DNA of 64,000 nucleotides, taken from positions 33,756 to 97,755 of the forward strand of contig CAKTWI010000003.1 of NCBI GenBank assembly GCA_934630815.1, in the 5' to 3' direction. Position 1 is the stretch's first letter. The number at the start of each line of letters is the position of its first letter. The notes beneath the pieces are model-generated. The model was given only the letters and a program-made list of their open reading frames with translations. It had not been told where the DNA came from and searched no databases. The position numbers and the translations under genes are program-made. Source of the stretch: an uncultured Senegalimassilia sp. (GTDB lineage Bacteria > Actinomycetota > Coriobacteriia > Coriobacteriales > Eggerthellaceae). Below, one piece after another: positions 1-8,357 of the stretch.

Positions 1-747
1 AAGGCTGGTCAGCACCACCACGCCGAGCAGGTTGAACAGATCAGGGCCGAACATGCTGACGAACGGGCCGGCCATCTGCGAGCCCTCGGCCGGGATCTGC
101 GACAGCGTGGTGATGGCCTCGCTGAAACCGCCGTTGTTCAGGATAACCGCCGCAATGACCGCGACGATGCCGAACAACATGACGATACCCTGCAGGAAGT
201 CGTTCATAACGGTTGCCATGTAACCGCCCAGAACCACGTACAGACACGTGATGACAGCCATGCCGATAACGCACACCTCGTAAGGAAGGCCGAACGCCAT
301 GCCGAACAGACGGGACAGGCCGTTGTACACGCTTGCGGTGTAAGGGATCAGGAACACGAAGATGATGGCCGCGCTGGCGATGCGCAGGCCCTTCGACTGG
401 AAACGCTTGCCGAAGAACTCGGGCATGGTGGTGGCGCCTAGGCGATGCGTCATCTCACGCGTGCGCGGACCGAGCACCCACCAGGCCAAAAGGCTGCCGA
501 GAATGGCATTGCCGATGCCGGCCCACACGGCGGCGATACCGTATTTCCAGCCAAACTGGCCGGCATAGCCGACGAACACCACAGCGGAGAAGTAGCTGGT
601 GCCGTATGCGAAAGCGCTCATCCAAGGGCCGACGTTACGCCCGCCCAGAACGAAACCATCGACGCTGGTGGTGGTGCGGCGGCAATACAAGCCGACCCCG
701 ACCGCTACGCCGACGAAAATCAAAACCATGCAGATTTTTGCGACCAT
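1..747 (-). CDS. Sodium:solute symporter (SSS family), 3' part missing
   Basis: The reverse strand reads 249 codons from an ATG at 747 and runs off the left edge of the window, so the C-terminal half is missing. The protein starts MVAKICMVLIFVG and alternates hydrophobic spans with short loops: an N-terminal helix, then GGRNVGPWMSAFAYGTSYFS, a loop pattern typical of the sodium:solute symporter (LeuT-fold) family, and later VVLGGYMATVMNDFLQGIVM, which resembles the conserved core of that family. It should take up a small organic solute with sodium across the cytoplasmic membrane. The substrate cannot be told from this part. The paaK/ior genes upstream on the same strand make an organic acid or amino-acid product possible, but a 754-base gap separates them, so this is weak. 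Confidence 0.85.
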   Translation of the reverse strand, partial: MVAKICMVLIFVGVAVGVGLYCRRTTTSVDGFVLGGRNVGPWMSAFAYGTSYFSAVVFVGYAGQFGWKYGIAAVWAGIGNAILGSLLAWWVLGPRTREMTHRLGATTMPEFFGKRFQSKGLRIASAAIIFVFLIPYTASVYNGLSRLFGMAFGLPYEVCVIGMAVITCLYVVLGGYMATVMNDFLQGIVMLFGIVAVIAAVILNNGGFSEAITTLSQIPAEGSQMAGPFVSMFGPDLFNLLGVVVLTSL

Positions 748-1501
748 GATCGTTCCTTTACCGATCGATATCGTGTAGACCGTGGGATCTTCCCTGTTCG
801 GAAAGCAGCTGCCCCTCGTCAAGGACACGGTTGGGCAAGCGAACGCATCTAAGTCGCCCAACCCGGAGACGCACACGGCACAAGCCCGAGTTCGCTGCGA
901 ACATACGCCACGTCTAACGGACGCACGCAGCGGCTAAGCCCCGTGTGCTACAGATATCGATAGGAATAATAATAGGAAGGAAGGCAGGGCTTCGTCGCAC
1001 CGCATTCACCGGCGGTCTTCCCCGCAAAAGGCATCGTTTGGACTTCGAAGGCGCACAGCATGGCAGTCAGCTCAGCGGACTGCTGAGCGCTGCGGGATGC
1101 GGCGATATGTCCGTTCACCATGCTCATGGGCGTTACTCTACCACAGTCAAGTGCCTTTCCGTCCAGGATTTTCCCGAACGGCTACATTATTTCCTAGCAA
1201 AGCGGTTCGAATTAGCAGTAAAGGGGACGAAACCTTCGAAATGTGGTGATGTCGGACGAAAAAGACCTCCCATCGCCCTTGTCAGCGGCGCAAATGCAAG
1301 ACCCTGAAGCGAAATAGAGGGATACATGCCACGCGGCCGCCGCCACCGAACGACGCTCATATAAAGCCTCGAAGCGAAACTGAACAAATCGAAAACCGCG
1401 TCGCACCCTCCCCGGCAACCAACCAGGCCATCGCTCCCGAAACGCGGCGAAGCCGGGCACATGGCCCGGCTTCGCTTCTCATTCAATTTGTTCGCAAGCT
1501 T
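748..1501. other. Intergenic region, no gene seen
   Basis: This stretch of 754 bases lies between the symporter start and the paaK stop, both on the minus strand. The only structure I can support is the hairpin near the paaK stop. Short open frames here lack convincing ribosome binding sites and family resemblance. It must hold the symporter promoter, but I see no clear -35/-10 pair. Confidence 0.6.
1447..1475 (-). terminator. Hairpin downstream of paaK
   Basis: A perfect 12-bp stem (gcgaagccgggc) with a 5-base loop lies 26 bases past the paaK stop. It has no good T-run on the minus strand, so intrinsic termination is likely but not certain. Confidence 0.5.
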
Positions 1502-2743
1502 TTAATAGCGAGAGTCGAAGATGCGCTTCGACTTCTTCTCGCTGCGCGGCAGCTCGCCCATGGGAACGCCCTTCGCCTCGGGAGTGCAGCCGATCTTCGC
1601 CTTGAAGATCGCCGCCAGCTGCTGCTCGCATTGCTCGCGCTCCTCGCCCTCAAGCGGCGTCTCGAACAGCACGGTGAGCACATCGCGGCCGTTGATTGCC
1701 TCGATCATCACCTGATACTCGGACGACGCGCCATCGGTGAACTGCAGCACCTCCTCGATCTGGGAGGGGAACATGTTGCAACCCTTCACCTTGACCATGT
1801 CGTCGGTGCGGCCCGTCAGGATGTCGATGCGCGGGTGGTGGCTGCCGAACTTGCACTTGCAGTCGCCGGGGATGATGCGCGTCAGGTCATGCGTACGGTA
1901 GCGGATAAGCGGCGCGCCCTCCTTGCGCAGCGTGGTGAGCACCAGCTCGCCCACTTCGCCGTCGGGCAGCTGCTCGCCGGTCTTCGGGTCGACGATCTCG
2001 CAGTACACGTAGTCTTCCCAGATATGCATGCCATGATGCTCTTCGCAGGAGATGCCGATGCCCGGGCCGTAGATCTCGGTCAATCCGTAGATATCGAAGA
2101 TCTCGATGCCCAACTCGTTGGCGATGCGCTGGCGCATCTTCTCACCCCAACGCTCGGAGCCGATGACGCCCTTGCGCAGGTCAAGTTTATCGCGCAGGCC
2201 GCGCTTCTCGATCTCCTCGGCAAGCAGCAGCGCATAGCTGGACGTGCCCGTGATGACAGTGGAATGCAGGTCCTGCATCATCTGCAGCTGCTTTTCGGTA
2301 TTGCCGGGGCCCATAGGGATGGCCATGGCGCCCAGGCGCTCGCAGCCCAGCTGGAAGCCGATGCCGGCAGTCCACAGACCATAACCAGGGGTGATCTGGA
2401 TGCGGTCGGTGTTCGTGATGCCCGCCGTCTCGTAGCAGCGCGCGAACATGGTGGCCCAATCGTCGACATCCTTCTGCGTGTAGGGAATGACGACCGGGGT
2501 GCCCGTGGTGCCTGAGGAGCTGTGGATGCGGATGATCTTCTCGTCCGGTACCGCCTGCAGTCCCAGCGGGTATGCCTCGCGCAAATCCGCCTTCTCCGAG
2601 AAGGGCAGCTTCTCGAAATCTTCCTGGGTTTGCACGTCGGACAAATCGATGTCCTTGAATTTGCGGGCGTAGAAGGCCGAGCGGTCCTTCAGGGTTTTGA
2701 ACTGCTCTTTGATGATCTCAAGCTGCTCCGGCTTCATCTGCAT
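1502..2743 (-). CDS. paaK: Phenylacetate-CoA ligase family (AMP-forming)
   Basis: This is a 413-residue AMP-forming aryl-CoA ligase. It activates an arylacetate (phenylacetate, indoleacetate or a hydroxyphenylacetate) with ATP and CoA in the cytoplasm. The adenylate-forming signature SSSGTTGTPVVIPYTQKD is near residue 80, followed by DIYGLTEIYGPG, and IRYRTHDLT lies toward the C-terminal lid domain. The length is slightly shorter than the ~430 residues usual for PaaK. The start at 2743 has AGGGAG upstream; a second ATG two codons later is possible. The gene lies 301 bases upstream of iorBA in sequence order but is the last gene on that strand. Such ligases commonly accompany indolepyruvate:ferredoxin oxidoreductase in anaerobes and archaea, where they convert between aryl-acetyl-CoA and acid during aromatic amino-acid fermentation. 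True substrate is unknown. Confidence 0.9.
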   Translation of the reverse strand: MQMKPEQLEIIKEQFKTLKDRSAFYARKFKDIDLSDVQTQEDFEKLPFSEKADLREAYPLGLQAVPDEKIIRIHSSSGTTGTPVVIPYTQKDVDDWATMFARCYETAGITNTDRIQITPGYGLWTAGIGFQLGCERLGAMAIPMGPGNTEKQLQMMQDLHSTVITGTSSYALLLAEEIEKRGLRDKLDLRKGVIGSERWGEKMRQRIANELGIEIFDIYGLTEIYGPGIGISCEEHHGMHIWEDYVYCEIVDPKTGEQLPDGEVGELVLTTLRKEGAPLIRYRTHDLTRIIPGDCKCKFGSHHPRIDILTGRTDDMVKVKGCNMFPSQIEEVLQFTDGASSEYQVMIEAINGRDVLTVLFETPLEGEEREQCEQQLAAIFKAKIGCTPEAKGVPMGELPRSEKKSKRIFDSRY

Positions 2744-3044
2744 AGTATGCTCCCTTGTTCAAATGGCTTGCTTCGTTTTATTCATACTGCGTGAGGAAAA
2801 GTGCGTAGGCGCTTCAAGCCCGAAAAAGCTGCGGGGAAGCACGACGAATCGGCCCCAAGCCTTACAGGTCTTGAAGCTAAAGCCATCGACCAGCCAACGC
2901 GGTGCGCGCGGCTGAAGAGAAGTGGATGTCGAATACCGAAGTCATACTGGTCATTGTAGGCAAAACCCCACCGCAGGCAACCCCCAAAACCGGCAACGGG
3001 ACCGATTTGCGATCCCGTTGCTTGTTATACAGGGTTTTTCGACG
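2744..3044. other. Intergenic region between iorB and paaK
   Basis: It holds the iorB terminator hairpin at 2993-3021 and must hold the paaK promoter. I see no gene in it. Confidence 0.6.
2993..3021 (-). terminator. Hairpin downstream of iorB
   Basis: A 9-bp stem (gcaacggga / tcccgttgc) with an 11-base loop begins about 20 bases past the iorB stop. On the minus strand it is followed by CCGGTTTTGG, a short T-run. Confidence 0.6.
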
Positions 3045-3641
3045 CTACTCCCCCACCGCCACGTTAATGGCTTGCAGGTTCATATCCACGAAGCGCGGCT
3101 TAACGCAAGCCGTGATCGCTGCGCGAAGATCGTCGAGGTCGATGGGCACGCACCCGGTCTGCAAGGCCTTGGCAAGCAGTAAGCTGTTGAGCACCTTGCG
3201 ACTTCCGGCCGCCTTCGTGAGCGCTGCATCGTCGACGGGCACGAGCTTCGCCTGCGTACCCGCCAGAGCGCGCTCCATGTTCGCGATCACATCGCTAGCG
3301 CGGTACGGGTTCTTCGACAGCGCCGCCGTCACCGGCTGAACCGCGGTGGTGGCGAACACCAATGTTCCCGTAGGGGCAAGGTAGGGCAGCACGCGCGCGG
3401 CCTCCGCGGGTTCAAACGCGATGATCAGGTCGGCAGTTCCTCGGCTGACCAGGGGCGCATGCACCTGCTCGCCCTTGTTACCGATACGCACGTGCGACAC
3501 CACGTTGCCGCCGCGCTGCGCCATACCGATGGTCTCGGCCGTGCGCACCTTCCAACCCTTTTCCAAAGCGGCCTGGGCAAGCACCTTCGCAGCCAGAACG
3601 GTTCCCTGACCGCCTACGCCCGTGAGCAGGATGTTCAGCAT
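3045..3641 (-). CDS. iorB: Indolepyruvate:ferredoxin oxidoreductase, beta subunit
   Basis: This 198-residue protein starts MLNILLTGVGGQGTVLAAKV, the nucleotide-like GxGGQG motif of the gamma-type (pyruvate ferredoxin/flavodoxin oxidoreductase) domain. It then has TAETIGMAQRGGNVVSHVRIG, which is strongly conserved in IorB. With IorA it oxidatively decarboxylates aryl pyruvates (from tryptophan, phenylalanine, tyrosine) to aryl-acetyl-CoA and reduces ferredoxin. I chose the ATG at 3641 because it lies one base after the iorA stop and has GAAGGAGG just upstream inside the end of iorA. This tight spacing implies translational coupling and equal subunit amounts. A longer open frame continues upstream but overlaps iorA out of frame and has no family similarity. 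Confidence 0.93.
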   Translation of the reverse strand: MLNILLTGVGGQGTVLAAKVLAQAALEKGWKVRTAETIGMAQRGGNVVSHVRIGNKGEQVHAPLVSRGTADLIIAFEPAEAARVLPYLAPTGTLVFATTAVQPVTAALSKNPYRASDVIANMERALAGTQAKLVPVDDAALTKAAGSRKVLNSLLLAKALQTGCVPIDLDDLRAAITACVKPRFVDMNLQAINVAVGE

Positions 3642-3642
3642 G

Positions 3643-5595
3643 CTAGGCCTCCTTCTTCTCGCCTGCGGCGGATGCGGCATCGACCACGGAGATGCAGTCG
3701 AACGGGCACACCTGCGTGCACAGCCCGCACCCGTTGCACTGGCCGGCGTCGATGAACGCCTGGCCGCGCTCCCCGCTTTTCGGGCCGCGAGCGTCGATGT
3801 TGAAGCCGATGCCAGGGCATCCGATCTCGGTGATGCACTTCTTGCAGCCCGTACAACGCTGAGCGTCCAACACCACGGGAGCTGCCGGCTTGAACAACTG
3901 CACGCAAGGGCTTTCGAACATGATGGCGGAAGGTCCCTCGAAATCGATCGCCTCACGTGCAGCGTCGATGGACTGCTGCAGGTTCAGCGGGTCGGCGTGC
4001 ACGATGCACTCGAAGCCAACCGCCTTCAGCACGGCCTCGATGGAAACCGGCTTGCGGCGCTCGCCCATCAGCGTCACGCCCGTACCCGGATGCGGCTGGC
4101 TGCCCGTCATGGCAGTGGTGGCGTTGTCGAGCACGCACAGCGTAAAGTCATGGCCGTTGTACACCGCGTTCACGATTCCCGGCAAACCGCTGGCGAAGAA
4201 CGTCGAGTCGCCGACGAACGCCAGGGCCTTCTTCTGCGGCTCGACCGCAGAGAAGCCCTGCGCCATGGTGATGCCGGCGCCCATGCACAGGCACGTGTCC
4301 ACCGCGTCAAGCGGCATGGCGTTACCCAGCGTATAGCACCCGATGTCGCCGCAGAACACGGCCGGCGTCTTGCCCAGCGCACGCTTCACTGCGTAGAAGC
4401 TGCCGCGATGCGGGCAGCCCGGGCACAGCACCGGCGGGCGAATCGGGAGGGGCTGCTCGGGGTCGGCGTCGTCGTAGGTTGCCGCGTCTTCAGCCTCGGC
4501 CAACTCGGGGACGCCAAGGCAGACGGCCAAGCGGGCGAGGATGTCGTCGACATCGTTCTCACCGCGGTCGCGCGCTTCGCCCGTCAGCTTGCCGTGCGTG
4601 TTGTACTCGGCATGCGTCCTACCCGCGAACGCCAACAACTCGTCCTCAAGCACGTGGTCGAGTTCCTCGAGCACGAGTACATCGGTCAGACCCTTGGTGA
4701 ACTCGGCGCACGTGCGCTCAGGGAACGGGAAGGGGGTGCCCACCTGCCAGAAACGATATGGCGGCAGCTGCACGCCGCGTTCGTTCGCGCGTTCCTCGAG
4801 CAAGCGAAGCGCCTCAAGCGCATAGGCGGCCGACACGCCACCGGCAACGATGCCGTAACGAGTGAGCTGGCCCGCCACGCGACGCTCGTCGACGGGATTG
4901 AATGCACTCAAAACCGGGTTCGTCGCGTAATCGACGGCGATCGAGCGCAGACGCTCGTTGATTTCCCCGTGGCCCTCGTAGGCGCGCTTCGGGAAGATGA
5001 CCCAGCGCGGCCCGCGCTCGAAACCCTCCTCGGGGATGGGCTTGGCGTGCGTTTCCTCGGCAACATCGAAGAACGTCGAGGCATGGCACACACGCGTGGT
5101 GGGGCGCACGATGACCGGCGTCTTATAGCGCTCCGAAAGCTCGAACGCGGCCTTCATCATGTCGAAGCCTTGGTCGGGCGTCGCCGGGTCGAGCACAGGG
5201 ACCTTGGCGAAGTTGCCGAACCTACGCGTATCCTGCTCGGTTTGCGACGAGATAGGACCGGGGTCGTCGGCCACGAACAACACCGTGCCGCCCTTCACCC
5301 CCACGTAGTTCAGGCTCATCAGCGGGTCGCTTGCCACGTTCAGGCCCACCTGCTTGCAGGTGAACAGCGTGCGTGCGCCGCAATACGATGCGCCGGCGAG
5401 CAGCTCGAGCGCGCTCTTTTCGTTCGTGGACCACTCCACATGGATGCCCTGAGCGGCTCCGGAAGCATGCAGCTTCGCCACGGTTTCCGTCACCTCGGAC
5501 GACGGCGTCCCGGGATAACCCGCGACTACGCGCACCCCCGCCTCAAGTGCGGCATGGGCGAACGCCTCGTTGCCCATAAGCAGTTTCTTCGTCAT
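3643..5595 (-). CDS. iorA: Indolepyruvate:ferredoxin oxidoreductase, alpha subunit
   Basis: This 650-residue subunit binds thiamine diphosphate and the iron-sulfur clusters of the indolepyruvate:ferredoxin oxidoreductase. The N-terminal part (MTKKLLMGNEAFAHAALEAG) is the pyrimidine-binding domain. Mid-protein CPGCPHRGSFYAVKRAL and GDIGCYTLG precede the ThDP-binding stretch FVGDSTFFASGLPGIVN. The C-terminus carries two ferredoxin-type motifs, CTGCKKC and CNGCGLCTQVCPFDC, for two 4Fe-4S clusters. I take the ATG at 5595 (GGGGAAA upstream) as the start. The open frame extends 21 codons further, but those codons translate a parS palindrome and do not resemble the family. The gene is first in an iorAB pair and probably works in aromatic amino-acid fermentation with paaK. 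Confidence 0.93.
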   Translation of the reverse strand: MTKKLLMGNEAFAHAALEAGVRVVAGYPGTPSSEVTETVAKLHASGAAQGIHVEWSTNEKSALELLAGASYCGARTLFTCKQVGLNVASDPLMSLNYVGVKGGTVLFVADDPGPISSQTEQDTRRFGNFAKVPVLDPATPDQGFDMMKAAFELSERYKTPVIVRPTTRVCHASTFFDVAEETHAKPIPEEGFERGPRWVIFPKRAYEGHGEINERLRSIAVDYATNPVLSAFNPVDERRVAGQLTRYGIVAGGVSAAYALEALRLLEERANERGVQLPPYRFWQVGTPFPFPERTCAEFTKGLTDVLVLEELDHVLEDELLAFAGRTHAEYNTHGKLTGEARDRGENDVDDILARLAVCLGVPELAEAEDAATYDDADPEQPLPIRPPVLCPGCPHRGSFYAVKRALGKTPAVFCGDIGCYTLGNAMPLDAVDTCLCMGAGITMAQGFSAVEPQKKALAFVGDSTFFASGLPGIVNAVYNGHDFTLCVLDNATTAMTGSQPHPGTGVTLMGERRKPVSIEAVLKAVGFECIVHADPLNLQQSIDAAREAIDFEGPSAIMFESPCVQLFKPAAPVVLDAQRCTGCKKCITEIGCPGIGFNIDARGPKSGERGQAFIDAGQCNGCGLCTQVCPFDCISVVDAASAAGEKKEA

Positions 5596-5631
5596 ATGTT
5601 TCCCCGCTTTATAGCCTGGTTTCAGGAATCG

Positions 5632-5667
5632 CTCCCTTCGTTGTTTCACGTGAAACAACGAAGGGAG
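5632..5667. repeat. 36-bp perfect palindrome centred on a parS site
   Basis: The arms CTCCCTTCGTTGTTTCAC and GTGAAACAACGAAGGGAG are exact reverse complements, so the parS at 5642-5657 has 10 extra self-complementary bases on each side. It lies just upstream of iorA. Confidence 0.9.
5642..5657. other. parS: parS site 1
   Basis: Perfect TGTTTCACGTGAAACA, the ParB (Spo0J) binding palindrome, in the iorA-purE gap. Confidence 0.95.
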
Positions 5668-5695
5668 AATCGTCTTGATACCTGTTCATGATAGC

Positions 5696-5727
5696 AAAAG
5701 GGCGACAGGTTGCCCCGTCGCCCTTTT
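5696..5727 (-). terminator. purE terminator
   Basis: An 11-bp stem (aaaagggcgac / gtcgccctttt) with a 10-base loop lies 14 bases past the purE stop. The minus strand ends in CCCTTTTGCT. Confidence 0.8.
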
Positions 5728-5741
5728 GCAAGTGGCCGGCT

Positions 5742-6212
5742 TTACGCCTCTGCCATGGCCTTCTTCATGTCGATGATCTTCTGGCGAGCGCCATCGCAGC
5801 CGGTACCCATGATCTGCACTGCCAGGATAGCCGCGTTCTTCGCGCCATTGATGGCGACGGTGGCAACCGGCACGCCGGAGGGCATCTGCACCATGGACAG
5901 CAGCGAATCCAAGCCGCCCAGGTCGCTCGTCTTCATGGGGACGGCGATAACCGGGTCGGGCGTGTAAGCGGCAACCACGCCGCCCAGGTGAGCAGCCTTA
6001 CCGGCAGCGGCGATGATAACCTTGATGCCGCGCTCATGCGCAGTGGAGGCCCACTCATGCACCTCGGCGGGCTTACGGTGCGCGCTAGCAACCTTCACCT
6101 CGTACGGCACGCCGAACTCCTCAAGCTGCTTCATGCAAGGCTCCATGGCGGGCATATCGCTTTCGGAACCCATGATGATGCCGATGACGGGATTCTTATG
6201 ATCGCAAGACAT
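5742..6212 (-). CDS. purE: N5-carboxyaminoimidazole ribonucleotide mutase
   Basis: This 156-residue protein catalyses a carboxylation step of purine synthesis, forming CAIR. The phosphate-binding loop [13 protein letters not shown] is near residue 11. The catalytic [14 protein letters not shown] follows near residue 40, and [15 protein letters not shown] near residue 70. Its length fits class I PurE. The spacing pattern is that of bacterial PurE, but I cannot separate the mutase from the direct carboxylase type by eye, and no purK is in the window. The gene appears to be a single transcription unit with its own terminator. purD and purA lie on the same strand 2-4 kb upstream but are separated from it by a tRNA and a radical SAM gene. 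Confidence 0.93.
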   Translation of the reverse strand: MSCDHKNPVIGIIMGSESDMPAMEPCMKQLEEFGVPYEVKVASAHRKPAEVHEWASTAHERGIKVIIAAAGKAAHLGGVVAAYTPDPVIAVPMKTSDLGGLDSLLSMVQMPSGVPVATVAINGAKNAAILAVQIMGTGCDGARQKIIDMKKAMAEA

Positions 6213-6533
6213 TTCGCAACCCTTTCAAGACGTGATTTGCTTTCCAAGGCAGTGTAACGCGGAAGAAGATGCACTGCGAAAAACGCACGCAAATTATGGG
6301 AGATCGAAGTGTGACAAAGCCAAGGAAGCGAGAGCAGCAAGGTTAGGGAAGCAAAACCGAGAAAGCTGAATCAGAGTAAACACCCTAAGCAGCAAGAGAG
6401 CCGAGCAACTGCGGATCCGCAGGTTCGCAGAAGATCCTGGCAACGGATTCGGAAAGGCAAGGCCAGGATAACGGAACCAACACAGCACGAGCGAAATTGC
6501 GAAACCTGAATAACAGGTTCGAAAACAACAAAT
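6213..6533. other. Gap between purE and tRNA-Phe
   Basis: It is purine-rich on the plus strand and has no supported gene. It probably holds the purE promoter, which I cannot place. Confidence 0.5.
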
Positions 6534-6560
6534 AGCCCGATGGCTTTCACCATCGGGCTT
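6534..6560 (-). terminator. tRNA-Phe terminator
   Basis: A 10-bp stem (agcccgatgg / ccatcgggct) closes a short loop 11 bases past the tRNA 3' end. The minus strand continues ATTTGTTGTTTT. Confidence 0.85.
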
Positions 6561-6570
6561 TTGAAGTTCA

Positions 6571-6646
6571 TGGTGGTCGGAGGGGGACTTGAACCCTCGG
6601 CACGGGGATTTTCAGTCCCCTGCTCTACCAACTGAGCTACCCGACC
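6571..6646 (-). tRNA. tRNA-Phe (GAA)
   Basis: The reverse strand folds as a 76-base tRNA. The acceptor stem is GGTCGGG / TCCGACC, the anticodon loop CTGAAAA carries GAA, the T loop is GGTTCAAGTCC, and the 3' CCA is encoded. A terminator follows, so it looks like a solo unit. Confidence 0.95.
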
Positions 6647-6915
6647 AGAAGTCGTTCGTTGCGAACGCGAGTTAGTATATTACGGCAGCAAACGTTTTTC
6701 GTCAACCCCGATTCAGAACTTTTTTGAGATACGTTTTCCTTCCCCAGGAAAGCTTACCCAAACAACCCCTAAACGAGCACTTGACCAGCAAATATGCAAC
6801 ACGCTTGAGACCGCTCGGCAACAGCAGCGAACCTATGCATACCTTGCCGCTAAGCAGCTAGCTGCGAAACCACCGCCATAACGCGACTCGCGCGTTCTTT
6901 CGGCAACGCACCCCG

Positions 6916-8244
6916 CTACTTGCACTCGGCACAGCCGCTGCCGAACAGCAGCTCCTTCTCCTCGCCGGGAAGCGCAGCGCGGGCCTGGTCACGCAGGTTG
7001 TTCACGCCGATGAAGAACTGACGCATCATGACGACCAGCAGGTAACGACCCTTCGGGGTCAGCGTCAGCTCGTCAGCGTTGTCGGTAGCGAACGCGCCCG
7101 AGGCCTTCATAAACGCCATCTCCACCGGCAGGCCCATCTCCACCGAGCAGCCGAAGTCCTTCTTGAACTGGCGTTTATCAAGGCGCAGGCCGAACAGCTG
7201 CATCATGAAGCGATAACGCATGCGATCGCGCTTGCTAAAGGTGGTTTTGCCCATGATGGACATGTGACCTGCCTCGATGCACTTGTTATAGTCCTTCACG
7301 CTGAAGGTGTTCACATACAAGTTGCTGCCCAGGTACGTGATACCGCCGCTGCCGATGGCCGGATACTCCTCGTAGTCGACCACGTACTCGTCGATCATGG
7401 CGTCCTCACCGGAGGCCGACGTGTTCCTCTTGTTGAACGTCCACGCCGAACCGTGCTCGAACAGGTGCAGCGGGCCGCCCGTCAGCAATTCGCTGATGAT
7501 CTCATAATACTTCTGCTCGCGAGCGTAATCAACCTTGCCAACGGTGCGCGCAAGGCTGCGCTCAACCGACGGCGACGCCATCAGCGGGTAGAACGTGGTC
7601 TGCGTGCAACCGCTCTCGATGACGCGCTCGATATCGTTGATCAGGATGTCCTCAGTTTGCGCCGGGAAGTTGAAGATCATGTCCGCGTTCATAGACACGA
7701 AGTACGGGCTGGCGTCCTGGATGCGCTCGAGGATCTCCTGGCCGCAGCCATACTTGTCGTAGCGGTCCATCTGCTTGAGCAGGCCATCATCGAAGCTTTG
7801 CACGCCCACGGACAGGCGCTGCACGCGGCCCTGCAGCTTGTCCAGATAGCTGGGAATCAGGTGGTTCGGGTTCGTCTCGCTCGAAACCTCCTGGATATTG
7901 AACAGCTCGCGCGCCTGGTCGATGGTGTCGCACAGCTCATCGATCATGATGGTGGGGGTGCCGCCGCCGATGTAAACGCTGTCGAAATCATAACCCAGGT
8001 CCTTCAGCATGCGCATCTCCTTGCGCATGTTCTCGAAGTACGGGCGGGCGCGCTCCTCGCTGAACGGGAACCTGTTGAAGCTGCAGTACGGGCATAGGCG
8101 CTCGCAGAACGGCACGTGCATGTACAGCATGTAGCGTTTCCCCTGCTCAGGTGCAGGCATCATCACCTCATCGGTGGGTTTGAGCTTCAGGTATTGGTTC
8201 GTGCATTGGCGAACCACGTTCGTAAGCAGGCGCTCTGACAGCAT
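6916..8244 (-). CDS. HemN/HemW-like radical SAM protein
   Basis: This 442-residue protein belongs to the coproporphyrinogen III oxidase-like radical SAM family. MHVPFCERLCPYCSFNRFP near residue 43 carries the CX3CX2C cluster ligands that bind 4Fe-4S and S-adenosylmethionine. YIGGGTPT and RLSVGVQSFDD follow, and the usual HemN-type C-terminal domain is present. The C-terminus ends in GSGCAECK, two extra cysteines near the end that the classic HemN does not require. Family members oxidise coproporphyrinogen, insert or carry heme (HemW), or open heme (anaerobilin synthases such as ChuW/HutW). I cannot choose among these from sequence alone, and no heme genes lie near. The hairpin at 8275 separates it from purD, so it probably has its own promoter. 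Confidence 0.8.
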   Translation of the reverse strand: MLSERLLTNVVRQCTNQYLKLKPTDEVMMPAPEQGKRYMLYMHVPFCERLCPYCSFNRFPFSEERARPYFENMRKEMRMLKDLGYDFDSVYIGGGTPTIMIDELCDTIDQARELFNIQEVSSETNPNHLIPSYLDKLQGRVQRLSVGVQSFDDGLLKQMDRYDKYGCGQEILERIQDASPYFVSMNADMIFNFPAQTEDILINDIERVIESGCTQTTFYPLMASPSVERSLARTVGKVDYAREQKYYEIISELLTGGPLHLFEHGSAWTFNKRNTSASGEDAMIDEYVVDYEEYPAIGSGGITYLGSNLYVNTFSVKDYNKCIEAGHMSIMGKTTFSKRDRMRYRFMMQLFGLRLDKRQFKKDFGCSVEMGLPVEMAFMKASGAFATDNADELTLTPKGRYLLVVMMRQFFIGVNNLRDQARAALPGEEKELLFGSGCAECK

Positions 8245-8274
8245 GTACGCGCGCTCCTTTTCTCGTCCTAGTGA

Positions 8275-8302
8275 AAACGGTAGGAATTATATCCTACCGT
8301 TT
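8275..8302 (-). terminator. purD terminator
   Basis: An 11-bp stem (aaacggtagga / tcctaccgttt) with a 6-base loop lies 55 bases past purD. The minus strand continues CCGTTTTCAC. The loop and flank contain TATAAT on the minus strand, which could also be a -10 box for the next gene. Confidence 0.75.
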
Positions 8303-8357
8303 CAGTCTCATATAATCTCGACGAAAGCTTCGCTCCCCGTGCACGAAAGACGCGACC

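Noticed and set aside
945-1307. A 120-codon plus-strand frame in the first gap
   Set aside because: No ribosome binding site, no domain, and composition unlike the neighbours.
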